From positions 355,670-419,669 of the forward strand of contig NZ_CAMLIG010000001.1 of assembly GCF_946480185.1 (NCBI RefSeq): a stretch of DNA of 64,000 nucleotides, given 5' to 3'. This document shows, piece after piece, positions 57,001-64,000 of the stretch. The notes beneath the pieces are model-generated. The model did not search any database, was not told where the DNA came from, and worked only from the letters and a program-made list of their open reading frames with translations. Source of the DNA: an uncultured Pedobacter sp. (GTDB taxonomy: Bacteria; Bacteroidota; Bacteroidia; Sphingobacteriales; Sphingobacteriaceae). Made by a program: the position numbers and the translations under genes. How positions within the stretch are numbered: the first letter of the stretch is position 1; every line of letters begins with the position of its first letter.

Positions 57001-57438
57001 TATTTAACAGGGATTAGATCAAGAATAGCGGCACGGGAAATTGCCGAGACGTTGGCATTCATAGATCTGGATGGCACGGCTAAACTAAGCGAAATTCGAG
57101 ATTTCATACTGGAGCATATGAATGATCTGATGGATGAAGTTGAAAACTCCCTGTCTAAAGAATGGCTGAAGACATTGCAATGGGAGCATGAAAACCGGAA
57201 AGATCTACGGATTAAGAAAATTGCCGACTTTACATTACGAGATCAGAAAGATGTAGCAGCCAAGCGTTTATACGTAAAAGAGTTTAGCGCTGGTGAACTT
57301 TATCTTTGTAGCTCAGATTATGAATATAAAGTACAGGTGACCTCTAATAAAAATTTGCCATTTCATACTATTGCCGACAGGATGGATTATTTTTTTGAAT
57401 TTAAAAATGGGGTTTGGGGGTTCAGACGAGCGACCTAA
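54052..57438 (+). CDS. hamB: HamB superfamily 2 helicase of Hachiman
   Basis: A 1128-residue protein. An N-terminal helical region of about 280 residues is followed by the SF2 motor: LPTSSGKTQIA (about 302-312, Walker A), IDEGHLLDE (DEGH about 405-408), LLSAVLPN (motif III), GQGVNLGVSTV and IIGRAGRAF (motif VI, Arg672-Arg675). The C-terminal 400 residues are helical and diverged from Ski2/Hel308-like helicases. With HamA it forms the two-gene Hachiman system. The length and the 4-nt overlap with hamA support the call. Confidence 0.92.
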   Translation: MNLEYALSLYSRIEDDRTSKSLFARANARYIMFGVNEERENFPSTLEYNLNIGSDSLAFSYLSIGCTLFENQLRNGQMRESLEKGAEFIEYNHLPKANRNPSSKYYLLVGGLAYYAASQYSKAFIIIKEAEDYQTDVSLLCSYFLKKNYSELNHLLNRILINQQLYLADIDLETKNIDSYHQVIIFAKSLANVMDFLYSGTEESLQRALEIQDDLLELLAIENEPSLWWVVRIFKIITRGLSESSLWSTIPFDPESSWSRKLTRKFIGNLIFGKKPIVELFVAQRQALPLVLSNSGAVVSLPTSSGKTQIAAVAILKCLLKNPATKVLYLAPFRSLAFEVETALKATFEKLDFEVSQLYGTGQFGKLDKLIINDASVLIATPEKTKVILRANDDIVEQIQLVIIDEGHLLDETKRNLINELYIEELKAHVSRNGAKIILLSAVLPNSDDIAKWICDDENACITGKERLSRQRIGIMDFKSNRVKLEWYGDEMSFNPQFIKAIPAARKKGLTQPNDKTMAVALVALKLSDKQKSVLLFTARARSVNTYAKALIKGIALQEDKKQLHVWTNSRDWEEFKLVCSEYDSNENKELLEYAKYGILCHRGSLNKEVRATIEKLMRNGNPRIIVATMTLGQGVNLGVSTVILADTAYYDQGKKVWKDLKSNEVWNIIGRAGRAFQDIEGKVLFTVESEPEREKADNYIKNKPENTYSGLLIQIKKLKTLARKCNVDFPSLIEMIAENDYKKFEKWSFKDGTSVNDRFTELFDWIDDSLVSMSLMAEELDERLDDYFRKTLAYIQGEHYPGIDQKEVIEFLAARNEALRTHILPDDQDWKSLATSSLPLACAIRLNEVFDDIIAQGNIYLQTSKRIDDRLVLLKNIEKIIAGLPSPTFKPELNEQGALKYSPALMDEARKTWLTGSSLAAVSDIKKIVKLCNSYFGYTITWVLGAIANKCKEYELEELTTVFEELAVCAELGLPDMLACKTYLTGIRSRIAAREIAETLAFIDLDGTAKLSEIRDFILEHMNDLMDEVENSLSKEWLKTLQWEHENRKDLRIKKIADFTLRDQKDVAAKRLYVKEFSAGELYLCSSDYEYKVQVTSNKNLPFHTIADRMDYFFEFKNGVWGFRRAT

Positions 57439-57631
57439 AATATTCTATTCATACTCAACTAATAACAAAAAAGCCATTTGCAATGTCGACAAACGGGACT
57501 AAACCACTATGCACTGAAAGCGCAGGTGAGCTATAAAATTCATTGACATATTTGCGAATGCTATTAGCCACTTAATGCCCGTAAGGGCCGCCCGGCACTT
57601 GAGGTATATATACTCTACCGAGCGACCTACA

Positions 57632-58663
57632 TTAATTCAGAACCGAACTTCCATTCTTTGTAAAAGCAGTACACAAATCAAATGCAGTTTGGGACCTGTG
57701 TAAACCTGTGCCGAATAGAATAGATTTCAACTTACTTTCATCATCCTTGAAATTACGCACATTCTGAAAGTATCCTGTTACGGCATTATATGCCCCGTAT
57801 AGACTTCCTTTGGTTGTGGCTTCCTGTTGTGTTGGGTTCGTTAATGCATATTCCATTGCTCCGCCTACAATATTGGTATAATGTGTGGAAAGCTTATCTT
57901 CTCTACCGTTTCGTAGATTTTGTAATACTTCCTTACTGGGCGCCATTGCCATCTGTATCAGACGCTTGACGTCCATATCGGAAATTTTGATTTTAGACCA
58001 GTGATTAAATACTTCTCCCAGTTCTGTAGCCAACTGGTTGGTAATTCCCAATAAATGGTGAGCCTGTTTAAGCCGATCCCGTGCGCTTGCAGTATGTCTT
58101 ATTTTGATACAATTGTTATTATTTCTCAAAGCAGCGTTGAGCGTATTTTGGCAACATATCCTAATAGGTGTAAATGCAGCCGTTATACTTCCATAACCAT
58201 CGTGTGAAGTGGTCAAAAACAGGTACTTTTCAATCAGGTCATCAGCGCCTACCCTAATAAAATCGGGAAGCTTTGCAGTGATAAATAAGCGTTCGCCCTT
58301 GCCTAATGCGCCGGCTGTTTCGTACAAAATACCATTCTCGTGGTTAACAATGGCATCAAAAAAAGCAAAAGCTTCTTTGTTCTGAACCACTTTATAATCA
58401 CTGCCTATTTTATCGCCTAGGATTTCCTGTGTATCGGTTCTATAAGTAAAGAATGAATTTTCGGATACAAACTCTTTTCCATTGGGTAAGCGGTGCAGAT
58501 TAGGGAGTTTGGAAACTTCATAATCAAGTCCTGCAAATTTTAGCGCTTCGGCACTGGTGGGATAATCTGAAACGATTTGCCCTAAGCCATGCCATGCTTT
58601 TTCTTTGACCGAAAAGAAACTGTGCTTTTGGGTCTGTTCATTATAATTGATGTGATGTGCCAT
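57632..58663 (-). CDS. DUF932 phage/plasmid-like protein
   Basis: The 343-residue protein matches the DUF932 (TIGR03299) family: FFSVKEKAWHGLGQIVSDYPTSAEAL, LGDKIGSDYKVVQNKEAFAFFDAI, FLTTSHDGYGSITAAFTPIRICCQNTL and a helical C-terminal half. Such proteins are carried by plasmids, phages and conjugative elements, and their role is unknown. It lies 193 nt from the hamB stop on the opposite strand, in a gap with no recognisable feature. It starts 4 nt after the small 59-residue gene upstream, so it is part of the mobile-element operon. Confidence 0.88.
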   Translation of the reverse strand: MAHHINYNEQTQKHSFFSVKEKAWHGLGQIVSDYPTSAEALKFAGLDYEVSKLPNLHRLPNGKEFVSENSFFTYRTDTQEILGDKIGSDYKVVQNKEAFAFFDAIVNHENGILYETAGALGKGERLFITAKLPDFIRVGADDLIEKYLFLTTSHDGYGSITAAFTPIRICCQNTLNAALRNNNNCIKIRHTASARDRLKQAHHLLGITNQLATELGEVFNHWSKIKISDMDVKRLIQMAMAPSKEVLQNLRNGREDKLSTHYTNIVGGAMEYALTNPTQQEATTKGSLYGAYNAVTGYFQNVRNFKDDESKLKSILFGTGLHRSQTAFDLCTAFTKNGSSVLN

Positions 58664-58667
58664 GGTG

Positions 58668-58847
58668 CTATTTTTTACGTTTTCTAAATCGGGTTAATAA
58701 TATTTCAGCATCCAGTACCTTTAAGTTGGGAGTGTCCAATATGATGACTGCCCCTTGTTCCTCTATTTCCTGGATGGTTTCCGAAACTCTTTCATGTGCA
58801 GAATCCACTTCTGCCCTTATTGTCAAAAACAAAATATCTTTCATCAT
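58668..58847 (-). CDS. Small conserved-looking protein, 59 residues
   Basis: The short frame MMKDILFLTIRAEVDSAHER ... LDAEILLTRFRKRKK has a predicted strand-helix-strand pattern with a basic tail. It is packed exactly between the DUF932 gene (4 nt downstream) and a 41-codon frame upstream (ends at 58848, next to this start). Tight spacing and good codon use argue that it is real. It resembles the small hypothetical proteins of Bacteroidota conjugative elements; no function can be given. Confidence 0.65.
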   Translation of the reverse strand: MMKDILFLTIRAEVDSAHERVSETIQEIEEQGAVIILDTPNLKVLDAEILLTRFRKRKK

Positions 58848-58973
58848 CTAGTTATAAGTGTTCAAAAAATCGTCTAATTCTGCGAAATATCGCTGTAGGT
58901 TGCTTTCTGCCAATTGCTCTGCATAGCCTTCCCGAAATATCTGGTCAGTAAATTCTACAAATAAATCTATCAT
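58848..58973 (-). CDS. Small acidic protein, 41 residues
   Basis: From the ATG at 58973 the frame encodes MIDLFVEFTDQIFREGYAEQ and ends LQRYFAELDDFLNTYN. The open frame continues upstream to 59060, but that part overlaps the preceding gene and its ribosome-binding region. The stop directly abuts the start of the 59-residue gene. It is probably a small helical protein of the mobile element; unknown function. Confidence 0.55.
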   Translation of the reverse strand: MIDLFVEFTDQIFREGYAEQLAESNLQRYFAELDDFLNTYN

Positions 58974-59028
58974 GTTAATACTGTTTAATGCTTGGAACAA
59001 GCCCCGGCAGATGCCGGGGCTACTAAAT

Positions 59029-59490
59029 TTAAGATTTCGGAAAAACGATGTTCGCTTCAATTTCTGTCAACTTATCTATACAAGCCTGACGGATAAATGA
59101 AGTAACCAACGTGATTAAACCCGATGTTTTGGTAACGAAGTTTCTGCCTTTATCATCGGCAATCATCAATTGGCAACCTTGGAAATGGTTGCTTTCCAGT
59201 TCCTCACTTTCACTTTTCAATGTGATTTCAAACTGGTTCAGCTCATTGATTCTGCTCAATAACCGCTCGCGGTGGATGCTCCTTTGGTGCAAATCCGCAA
59301 CTACCCTTAAAGTGGACTCAAGGTTTAAAGCCGGCTCTTTCTTTTCTTCGGGTTTTGCCGGCTCTTTCTGTTCCTCTTTTTTAGTTTCTTCCTTGGCTGG
59401 AAGATTAGGGTTTTTGATGGCAGGTTTTAACTCTGCCAATTTGTTGCTGTTGCCCTGAACTGCTCCGTTTGTTTTTTCTGCTGTTTTCAT
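59029..59490 (-). CDS. Mobile-element protein with Lys/Glu/Pro-rich linker
   Basis: The ATG at 59490 is chosen: the upstream extension to 59550 reads poorly and starts at a weak codon. The 153-residue protein has a low-complexity linker (AKEETKKEEQKEPAKPEEKKEP, about 31-52) and a helical C-terminal half that starts at LESTLRVVADLHQRSIHRERLLSRINEL. Proteins of this make-up are common just upstream of DUF932 genes in Bacteroidota conjugative transposons. No enzymatic motif is visible. Confidence 0.65.
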   Translation of the reverse strand: MKTAEKTNGAVQGNSNKLAELKPAIKNPNLPAKEETKKEEQKEPAKPEEKKEPALNLESTLRVVADLHQRSIHRERLLSRINELNQFEITLKSESEELESNHFQGCQLMIADDKGRNFVTKTSGLITLVTSFIRQACIDKLTEIEANIVFPKS

Positions 59491-60079
59491 TTGAATAAAA
59501 ATTAAATGGTTAAAAAATCTGTTAATCCCATTTTCGGCTTGCGCCACCAATGGCTTTTTGATAGAGGCAAAAAAATTGTGCGGTGGGCTGGCAAGTCAAG
59601 GCTTTGAGGCAAAAAAATACTACCCGAAGCTTGCGGAGGTGTGGAGATTTATTTGTCCAAACCCGAAGGGCATGGTCTTGATTGCCGAAGAGGTTTAAAT
59701 TTGCCTCTGCAAAAAAGCCAAAAAACCTCTTTTGCGATTATTGCTTTTAAATTTTTCGGACAAAGCAGTCGGTTGAAGAAGGGGTAGCTGAAAAGGAATG
59801 GAAGCTATCTGTTCTGTCGCTTTAAAAAAGCACAACAAAAACTGCCATTCCGCGATAGAGCGGAACGGAGCACCCGAAGGGCATGCATCTGTTTGAGGAA
59901 CGAAAAGGGATGGATGGTTTTGGTTGGGCTACGAGTTTCGCTATCTTTAATGAGATATAGAAATTATTTCCTTATAAAGACTTCGTTTGTCTGGCTCCTA
60001 CAACCTGGCGGTAAATAAGAAGCGCATAAAAATGAGTTCGTCAAGCCATATTTTGGGCTTCTACCTGTATTTTAAACTA
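59491..60079. other. 590-nt non-coding region of the mobile element with repeats (possible oriT)
   Basis: No intact gene is visible. The region has a 14-nt direct repeat ACCCGAAGGGCATG at 59661-59674 and 59872-59885, with a third partial copy ACCCGAAG near 59630. A hairpin TTCCGC-6 nt-GCGGAA lies at 59848-59865, just before the second copy. Repeats plus a hairpin in a long gap of a conjugative element are compatible with an origin of transfer or a regulatory region; there is no relaxase gene in view to support this. Confidence 0.35.
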
Positions 60080-60102
60080 AAAAAGATCCGCTTTCGCGGA
60101 CC
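60080..60102 (-). terminator. Rho-independent terminator after the histone H1-like gene
   Basis: Read on the minus strand, GGTCCGC-GAAA-GCGGATC forms a 7-bp stem (one G-U pair) with a GAAA tetraloop, followed by a run of six T. It lies 29 nt after the stop codon at 60131. Confidence 0.85.
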
Positions 60103-60130
60103 TCTTCCCTATTTTCTGATTAACAAAAGC

Positions 60131-60310
60131 CTATTTTTTCTTGTTTTTTAATTCCATTACTTCTGTACGGATTTCTTGTGCCAAGCCTTTCAAATCCTGC
60201 ATTGCTTTTCTAATACGGGTGCCCGCTGCGCTGTTTCCGCCGTTATAGAATTTATCAGCATCTGCCTGTGCTGAAGCAATCAGTTCTTTTACTTTCGAGA
60301 ATTTTTCCAT
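60131..60310 (-). CDS. Histone H1-like (Hc1-type) small DNA-associated protein
   Basis: The 59-residue protein MEKFSKVKELIASAQADADK, FYNGGNSAAGTRIRKAMQDL, LKNKKK matches the short histone H1-like proteins of Bacteroidota (Hc1 family). The GNSAAGTRIRKAMQDLK segment is characteristic. It presumably binds DNA or nucleoid; chromosomal and element-borne copies both exist. It is followed by a strong terminator, and lies 86 nt downstream of the 429-residue protein gene. Confidence 0.85.
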   Translation of the reverse strand: MEKFSKVKELIASAQADADKFYNGGNSAAGTRIRKAMQDLKGLAQEIRTEVMELKNKKK

Positions 60311-60395
60311 TGCGATTTATTTTATAGGGTTGAAAATAATTATTATTTCTTTAATATCACGTCAAATATGCATAATACCGATTTTTGGGTATCTA

Positions 60396-61685
60396 TCAGA
60401 TGCTCATTTCATGGCTTTCAGCCTTTTCCTTATTCTTACTTTTGCTTTTATTGGTTACCAATTTTTGCACTGTTTTAACCGGTTTCTCAAACTGTTCCCG
60501 TTTCTCCGGTCTTCCCTTGTCGTTGAATACATTGACATTACCGTATCTAGGAACGGCTTCTATATATAGCTTCACCTCTTCCCCGTCTTTGTGGGTAGTA
60601 ATGACTGGGCGATTACCGTCCTGCAATGAGGAAATCAGTGCCTGGCGCTTTTTCGGATCTTCCAGTTCCTTCAGGTTGTATTTTTCCAGCGTCTTTTCCA
60701 GATCAAAACCATAAGAAGGTACATGATACTGATTGGTTGTAAAATTATGGAACCTATCCTTTGGCTTATCGAAATCCAGTTTAATCCACGCTTTATAAGG
60801 ATTGCCCGCAATATTCAACAGGTCATCCCGATAAACCGAACGGCCCTGTACCAGATTGGCCGCTTGTTCGGCCGTAAATCCCTTTCCTTTTTCAACATAA
60901 AAAGTTTGAGTGATAGCGGGGCTGTAATAGGTCTTTTTAAACTCATCGCTTACGAAATTCACTGTACCCTTTTCCATGGTGGCCAGCTGTGTCTTGCTAG
61001 CGGGGCTTTTTCCCAATGCCAATTCGCTATCACCTTTCTGCCCTTTAAAATAACCGATGGCTTCCTGGGGATTCTGGAATGACCGAAATACAGGCTTGCC
61101 TTTTTCTCCAGGTGAGATGACCATATATTTCTGGCCTTCCTCTAATGCCTTCCCATTGTTTAGGGACGTTTCGTACTTATTGAGGTAGTAATATTCCGAC
61201 TGGTTTGATTTCTTGAAATGCAAGCTATAGTCGATCTGTCCACCTGTAATTTTGCGTTGTGAGTGGAGCTGAAATTCGGTATTTCCTTTTTCAATATTCT
61301 TTTCCATCTCTGCCTGAAGATCTTCGCCAAATCCCAAGGATTTCATCTCCTTTTTCAGTTTCTCTAAGTTGTTCCTGTTCATATCTTTTTTATTTACTAT
61401 TAAGTCTGTTTTGCTTTGGGCTACGTTCCCTGCAACTTGTTCTAGTCTTTTCAGTTCGGAAAGCAAGTCGCTAATTGGAACTGCCTCATGCCAGTTAAAT
61501 ATTTGCTGGTATTCCCGAGCAAAGTCAAGCGCTTCTTCTTCGCCCGGGAAGCAGTGCAGAACGTATTTTGTACTAATTGGATTATCGGTGTCGTAGGCAA
61601 CCCATTTATTACCCTTACTAGCCTGTTGCTCCAGATATTCCCGTAGTTCTCCGGCAATTTCGGGTCTATCTATCAGTTGTGACAT
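60396..61685 (-). CDS. Conjugative-element protein of unknown function (DUF3945/DUF4099-like)
   Basis: A 429-residue soluble protein with N-terminal MSQLIDRPEIAGELREYLEQ, a middle of repeated short beta-rich segments (YSLHFKKSNQSEYYYLNKYETSL, AITQTFYVEKGKGFTAEQAANLVQGRSVY, KAWIKLDF) and a basic tail (VTNKSKSKNKEK). The GFTAEQAANLVQGRSVYRD and AWIKLDF pieces resemble DUF3945/DUF4099 proteins of Bacteroidota mobile elements, a link made from memory. It starts 6 nt after traM, the place where traN usually lies, so it is in the tra operon but is not TraN. Confidence 0.55.
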   Translation of the reverse strand: MSQLIDRPEIAGELREYLEQQASKGNKWVAYDTDNPISTKYVLHCFPGEEEALDFAREYQQIFNWHEAVPISDLLSELKRLEQVAGNVAQSKTDLIVNKKDMNRNNLEKLKKEMKSLGFGEDLQAEMEKNIEKGNTEFQLHSQRKITGGQIDYSLHFKKSNQSEYYYLNKYETSLNNGKALEEGQKYMVISPGEKGKPVFRSFQNPQEAIGYFKGQKGDSELALGKSPASKTQLATMEKGTVNFVSDEFKKTYYSPAITQTFYVEKGKGFTAEQAANLVQGRSVYRDDLLNIAGNPYKAWIKLDFDKPKDRFHNFTTNQYHVPSYGFDLEKTLEKYNLKELEDPKKRQALISSLQDGNRPVITTHKDGEEVKLYIEAVPRYGNVNVFNDKGRPEKREQFEKPVKTVQKLVTNKSKSKNKEKAESHEMSI

Positions 61686-61691
61686 CGATGT

Positions 61692-62750
61692 TTACCATTG
61701 TTGTATCCTTTGCTGGTTATTGCGAAGTAATACCTGATATCCTGCCTTGAGCTTCACTTTTATTTTTCTTACTCGTTTGCTGATGAAGGATTTCGCAGCA
61801 TCTAAACCTGCACCCGCGACCTGCGTAGCAAGGCTGTTATCCAATCCCATAATGTCAACGCCTCTTACAGCGTTGTCGGTTCCGCTGTTGACCGCTCCGG
61901 TAAGCTCCGCTTCCGGAGCATTTATCCCCGGCATAGCATCAAGACTGTATACAGAAAGGTCAACAGGAATAATAGAAGTGCCTAGCCTAATATTTTTAAT
62001 GTCTATGAGTAGGCGCTGGTTGGTAATCCGACAGGTACCGAAAAGGTCGTGGCCTTTTGGAATCAGTTGACCGCTGAGCCATATTGTATCCCGCAATTTT
62101 AGCCGAACGCTGGCCCCCTGTACCGCTTTTTGGTTATCTGCAATTACAGCGGATATTGCCCTAAACTGGCTGTCCGGATATAAGTAGCGGTACTGTTCCT
62201 CCCGTTGCTGCACCCTTTCGGGATACTGTAAATCAAGGATGCCCTGCATCAGACCATTGAGCTGTTCCATTTCCGAATCCATATTCTTATTTTCCTGCAT
62301 GGTTTGCATCAAGGCCTCCAGACGATCAACATCATTTTTCATCCCTGATGGATCCTTTCGCGATGATGATCCGAAGTGTTCTGGTTGTGGCGTTGGTCTG
62401 TTCATTTCCCGATTGATGGCTTCCAGTTTTTGATTGATCTGTCTGGTCTGCGGGTCCGTATCCGCTGAACCGAAGCCCAGCTTGGCCGCCATCTCTTTCA
62501 GTCCGTTCCCGGAATCGCCACTGCTATCCTTTACTGCCCGTCGGTAAAAGCCCATCTTGTCTTTTGGCTCCTCCTCTTTAAAACTCGCATCTGGAAGATC
62601 CGTGTTGATACCCGCATTGATAGTTGAAGTTTGGTTACTATAATTCCCACGACCTCCTCCCAAAGCATAAAATGCCATGGCCAAGAAGGGAAGCACCAGT
62701 AAAGGAAGCATCAGAAGGCGCCCTCGTTTTTCTTTAATTATTGTTTTCAT
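61692..62750 (-). CDS. traM: Conjugative transposon TraM protein
   Basis: The 352-residue protein has a single N-terminal membrane segment (LLMLPLLVLPFLAMAFYAL, about 13-31). A Gly/Asn/Pro-rich and coiled-coil part follows (RQINQKLEAINREMNRPTPQPEH). The C-terminal beta-domain (IRAVIADNQKAVQGASVRLKL-like, SGQLIPKGHDLFGTCRI) is typical of Bacteroidota TraM, the VirB10-like component of the mating channel. It lies 29 nt after the TraL-like gene in the conserved order J-K-L-M. Confidence 0.92.
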   Translation of the reverse strand: MKTIIKEKRGRLLMLPLLVLPFLAMAFYALGGGRGNYSNQTSTINAGINTDLPDASFKEEEPKDKMGFYRRAVKDSSGDSGNGLKEMAAKLGFGSADTDPQTRQINQKLEAINREMNRPTPQPEHFGSSSRKDPSGMKNDVDRLEALMQTMQENKNMDSEMEQLNGLMQGILDLQYPERVQQREEQYRYLYPDSQFRAISAVIADNQKAVQGASVRLKLRDTIWLSGQLIPKGHDLFGTCRITNQRLLIDIKNIRLGTSIIPVDLSVYSLDAMPGINAPEAELTGAVNSGTDNAVRGVDIMGLDNSLATQVAGAGLDAAKSFISKRVRKIKVKLKAGYQVLLRNNQQRIQQW

Positions 62751-62779
62751 ATTCTTCGTTTATGAGATAAAAAATTTGT

Positions 62780-62989
62780 CTAAAACAGTGCTCTTATGAG
62801 CAGAAAGCTACTGTAGCCACCGAAAATGGCAACAAACAGTAAAAAACAGCAAACCCGGTGCACTTTTGACGATCTTCGAGTATATTCATTCAAATAAATA
62901 GCAACTTTCCTTTGCCCGTTAATTATTTTGGTGGCTACGCTATCAGATAGGTTTTCGCCACGCATGTGTGTTTTCGGTCTATTTTTCAT
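62780..62989 (-). CDS. Small membrane protein in TraL position
   Basis: This 69-residue protein has a basic N-terminal half (INGQRKVAIYLNEYTRRSSK) and one C-terminal membrane segment (CCFLLFVAIFGGYSSFLLI, about 48-66). Position between traK and traM and its size match TraL of Bacteroidota conjugative transposons. It overlaps the end of traK by 11 nt. Sequence alone is too short for certainty. Confidence 0.7.
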   Translation of the reverse strand: MKNRPKTHMRGENLSDSVATKIINGQRKVAIYLNEYTRRSSKVHRVCCFLLFVAIFGGYSSFLLIRALF

Positions 62990-63602
62990 TTAGTTTTGTG
63001 TTATCGTTTTGGTTCAGGATGGTCTCCCAGCGCTGGATCAGAAATCCATGCGGATTATTGTCGCTCCTGCTTACATTCCGCAAATAACCCTGTGTCACCA
63101 GTTTTCTTTTTATTGTCGATGTAGAGCGGATCAGCGTTTGGCTGGCATAACACCTGAAATAAAAAGGATACTGATCCATATCTATTTTGATACTGTCAAC
63201 GGTTATCGTCTGAGAAATATTTGCGGAGATGAGATTGGTATAAAAGCCACTTTCCTTTAGGTTGTCGAACGCTTTCTTTGCGCTCTCATCCGCTAAGTTC
63301 AGCGCTTTGGAGATATTGTACTGTATCACCTTATCGTCAGGATCCAATGTAAAAAACCAGTGGTGGAACATGGTAATGTGATCTCTCGCTTCTACGGGGA
63401 TATTGGCTTTTCGCTCTGCCGAAAAGGCTTCTATTGCTTTCCCGTTAGCTAGGATGTAGATCTTTTCCCGCTCTCTGTAGACCATCTGAAAGCTTTTGTA
63501 AATGGCAAATCCAGACAATAGTATACAGGCTACTATCAGCCCGATACTGAATTTCTTGATGTGCCTGAAGGCGGTATCTATATTTCTGAATTGTGTAAAC
63601 AT
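62979..63602 (-). CDS. traK: Conjugative transposon TraK protein
   Basis: ATG at 63602 is preferred to the open frame up to 63770, which overlaps traJ. The 207-residue protein begins MFTQFRNIDTAFRHIKKFSI, has one membrane segment (FSIGLIVACILLSGFAIYKSF, about 18-38) and the TraK pattern ARDHITMFHHWFFTLDPDDKVIQYNI and YASQTLIRSTSTIKRKLVTQGYLR. TraK is the VirB8-like periplasmic-side component of the mating apparatus. Confidence 0.92.
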   Translation of the reverse strand: MFTQFRNIDTAFRHIKKFSIGLIVACILLSGFAIYKSFQMVYREREKIYILANGKAIEAFSAERKANIPVEARDHITMFHHWFFTLDPDDKVIQYNISKALNLADESAKKAFDNLKESGFYTNLISANISQTITVDSIKIDMDQYPFYFRCYASQTLIRSTSTIKRKLVTQGYLRNVSRSDNNPHGFLIQRWETILNQNDNTKLNEK

Positions 63603-63645
63603 ATTTTGAATAATTAGTATGAGTATCAGGTATACGACTGACTGA

Positions 63646-64000
63646 TTACTTGCCGGACAGCTTATCTGAAAGATAAGCTCCCGTACCGCCAATTGCCCGT
63701 CCGGCTGCACCGTGAGCTCCGCTTCCATCACTTTTTCCGGAATAGCCTTCCTGATAATTACCGGCAGCACTTGCGATATTACCTACTCCTGATACCATAC
63801 GGTCTGTGCCGGATGTGAGCATACCGCTTCCTCCGCCGACAACCATGTTCGTTACTTTTTGTAATAAGGTATTCGCCCCTCCCGCGTGGACGATGTAACT
63901 CGCGATAGTTGGTACGGTGAAATAACCCACAATCCCAATGATGAGAAGTAGGCTAAGCACCCGACGCCTTTCCATATTTCGATGGTAGGTTTTCAAATGC
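63646..64000 (-). CDS. traJ: Conjugative transposon TraJ protein, C-terminal part
   Basis: The last 117 codons of a gene that continues past the right edge. The frame stays open through the edge (HLKTYHRNMERR). A hydrophobic segment (VLSLLLIIGIVGYFTVPTIASYIV) is followed by a Gly/Ser-rich tail. TraJ is a VirB6-like polytopic inner-membrane protein of Bacteroidota conjugative transposons, and the gene order with traK, traL and traM agrees. Confidence 0.85.
   Translation of the reverse strand, partial: HLKTYHRNMERRRVLSLLLIIGIVGYFTVPTIASYIVHAGGANTLLQKVTNMVVGGGSGMLTSGTDRMVSGVGNIASAAGNYQEGYSGKSDGSGAHGAAGRAIGGTGAYLSDKLSGK

Noticed and set aside
59111..59458. 115-codon plus-strand frame, Ser/Phe/Leu rich
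   Set aside because: Antisense shadow of the Lys/Glu-rich linker protein.
61747..62070. 107-codon plus-strand frame inside traM
   Set aside because: Mirror frame of a well-supported tra gene; no independent evidence.

Overview
The window looks like a chromosomal segment of a Bacteroidota bacterium, most likely a Pedobacter-like member of the Sphingobacteriaceae. The evidence is a SusC/SusD-type polysaccharide utilization locus (PUL), a type IX secretion C-terminal domain, Bacteroidota-type -7 boxes (TATATTTG), a Bacteroidota conjugative transposon tra module (TraJ-K-L-M), and AT-rich sequence throughout. No ribosomal or tRNA gene was seen, so the assignment rests on gene content only.

Region 1 (1-39.4 kb) is a very large PUL transcribed almost entirely on the minus strand. 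Reading in that direction: an AraC-type regulator diverges from SusC, SusD and an IPT/TIG surface glycan-binding lipoprotein. Then come GH26, GH5_7-like and GH26 mannanases, a GPH-type sugar symporter, GH28, a GH130 mannosylglucose phosphorylase, an AGE-type 2-epimerase, GH43, GH92, GH28, GH26, a second propeller enzyme, GH43 and a clan GH-A enzyme. The far end holds a GH2, a DUF2264 protein, a GH88 unsaturated glucuronyl hydrolase and a partial SASA-type esterase, with a beta-helix lipoprotein on the opposite strand. The inferred logic is that surface mannanases cut beta-1,4-mannan, SusCD and the glycan-binding protein import oligomers, and periplasmic enzymes trim them. The symporter then brings mannobiose into the cytoplasm, where the epimerase and GH130 convert it to mannose-1-phosphate and glucose. 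GH88, DUF2264, GH28 and the beta-helix protein add a second, uronic-acid-directed capacity. A satellite unit at 34.9-39.4 kb (GH5 lipoprotein, subtilase-like protein, SDR) carries the same promoter/operator arrangement as susC.

Region 2 (39.5-42.3 kb) is a wreck of mobile DNA: a truncated IS256-type transposase gene joined to a decayed susC-like gene. An IS5-like element with a recognisable target duplication has inserted into that relic.

Region 3 (42.4-57.4 kb) is a defence island. It holds a four-gene Wadjet-type operon (JetA-B-C-D; SMC-like complex plus Toprim nuclease), a DUF4365-TPR protein paired with a DUF2971 protein, a frameshifted TIR-like gene, and a two-gene Hachiman system (HamA nuclease-like, HamB helicase).

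Region 4 (57.6-64 kb) is part of an integrative conjugative element on the minus strand: TraJ (partial), TraK, TraL-like and TraM, then accessory genes including a histone H1-like protein and a DUF932 protein. Whether the defence island is cargo of this element cannot be decided here, because no integrase or attachment site is visible.
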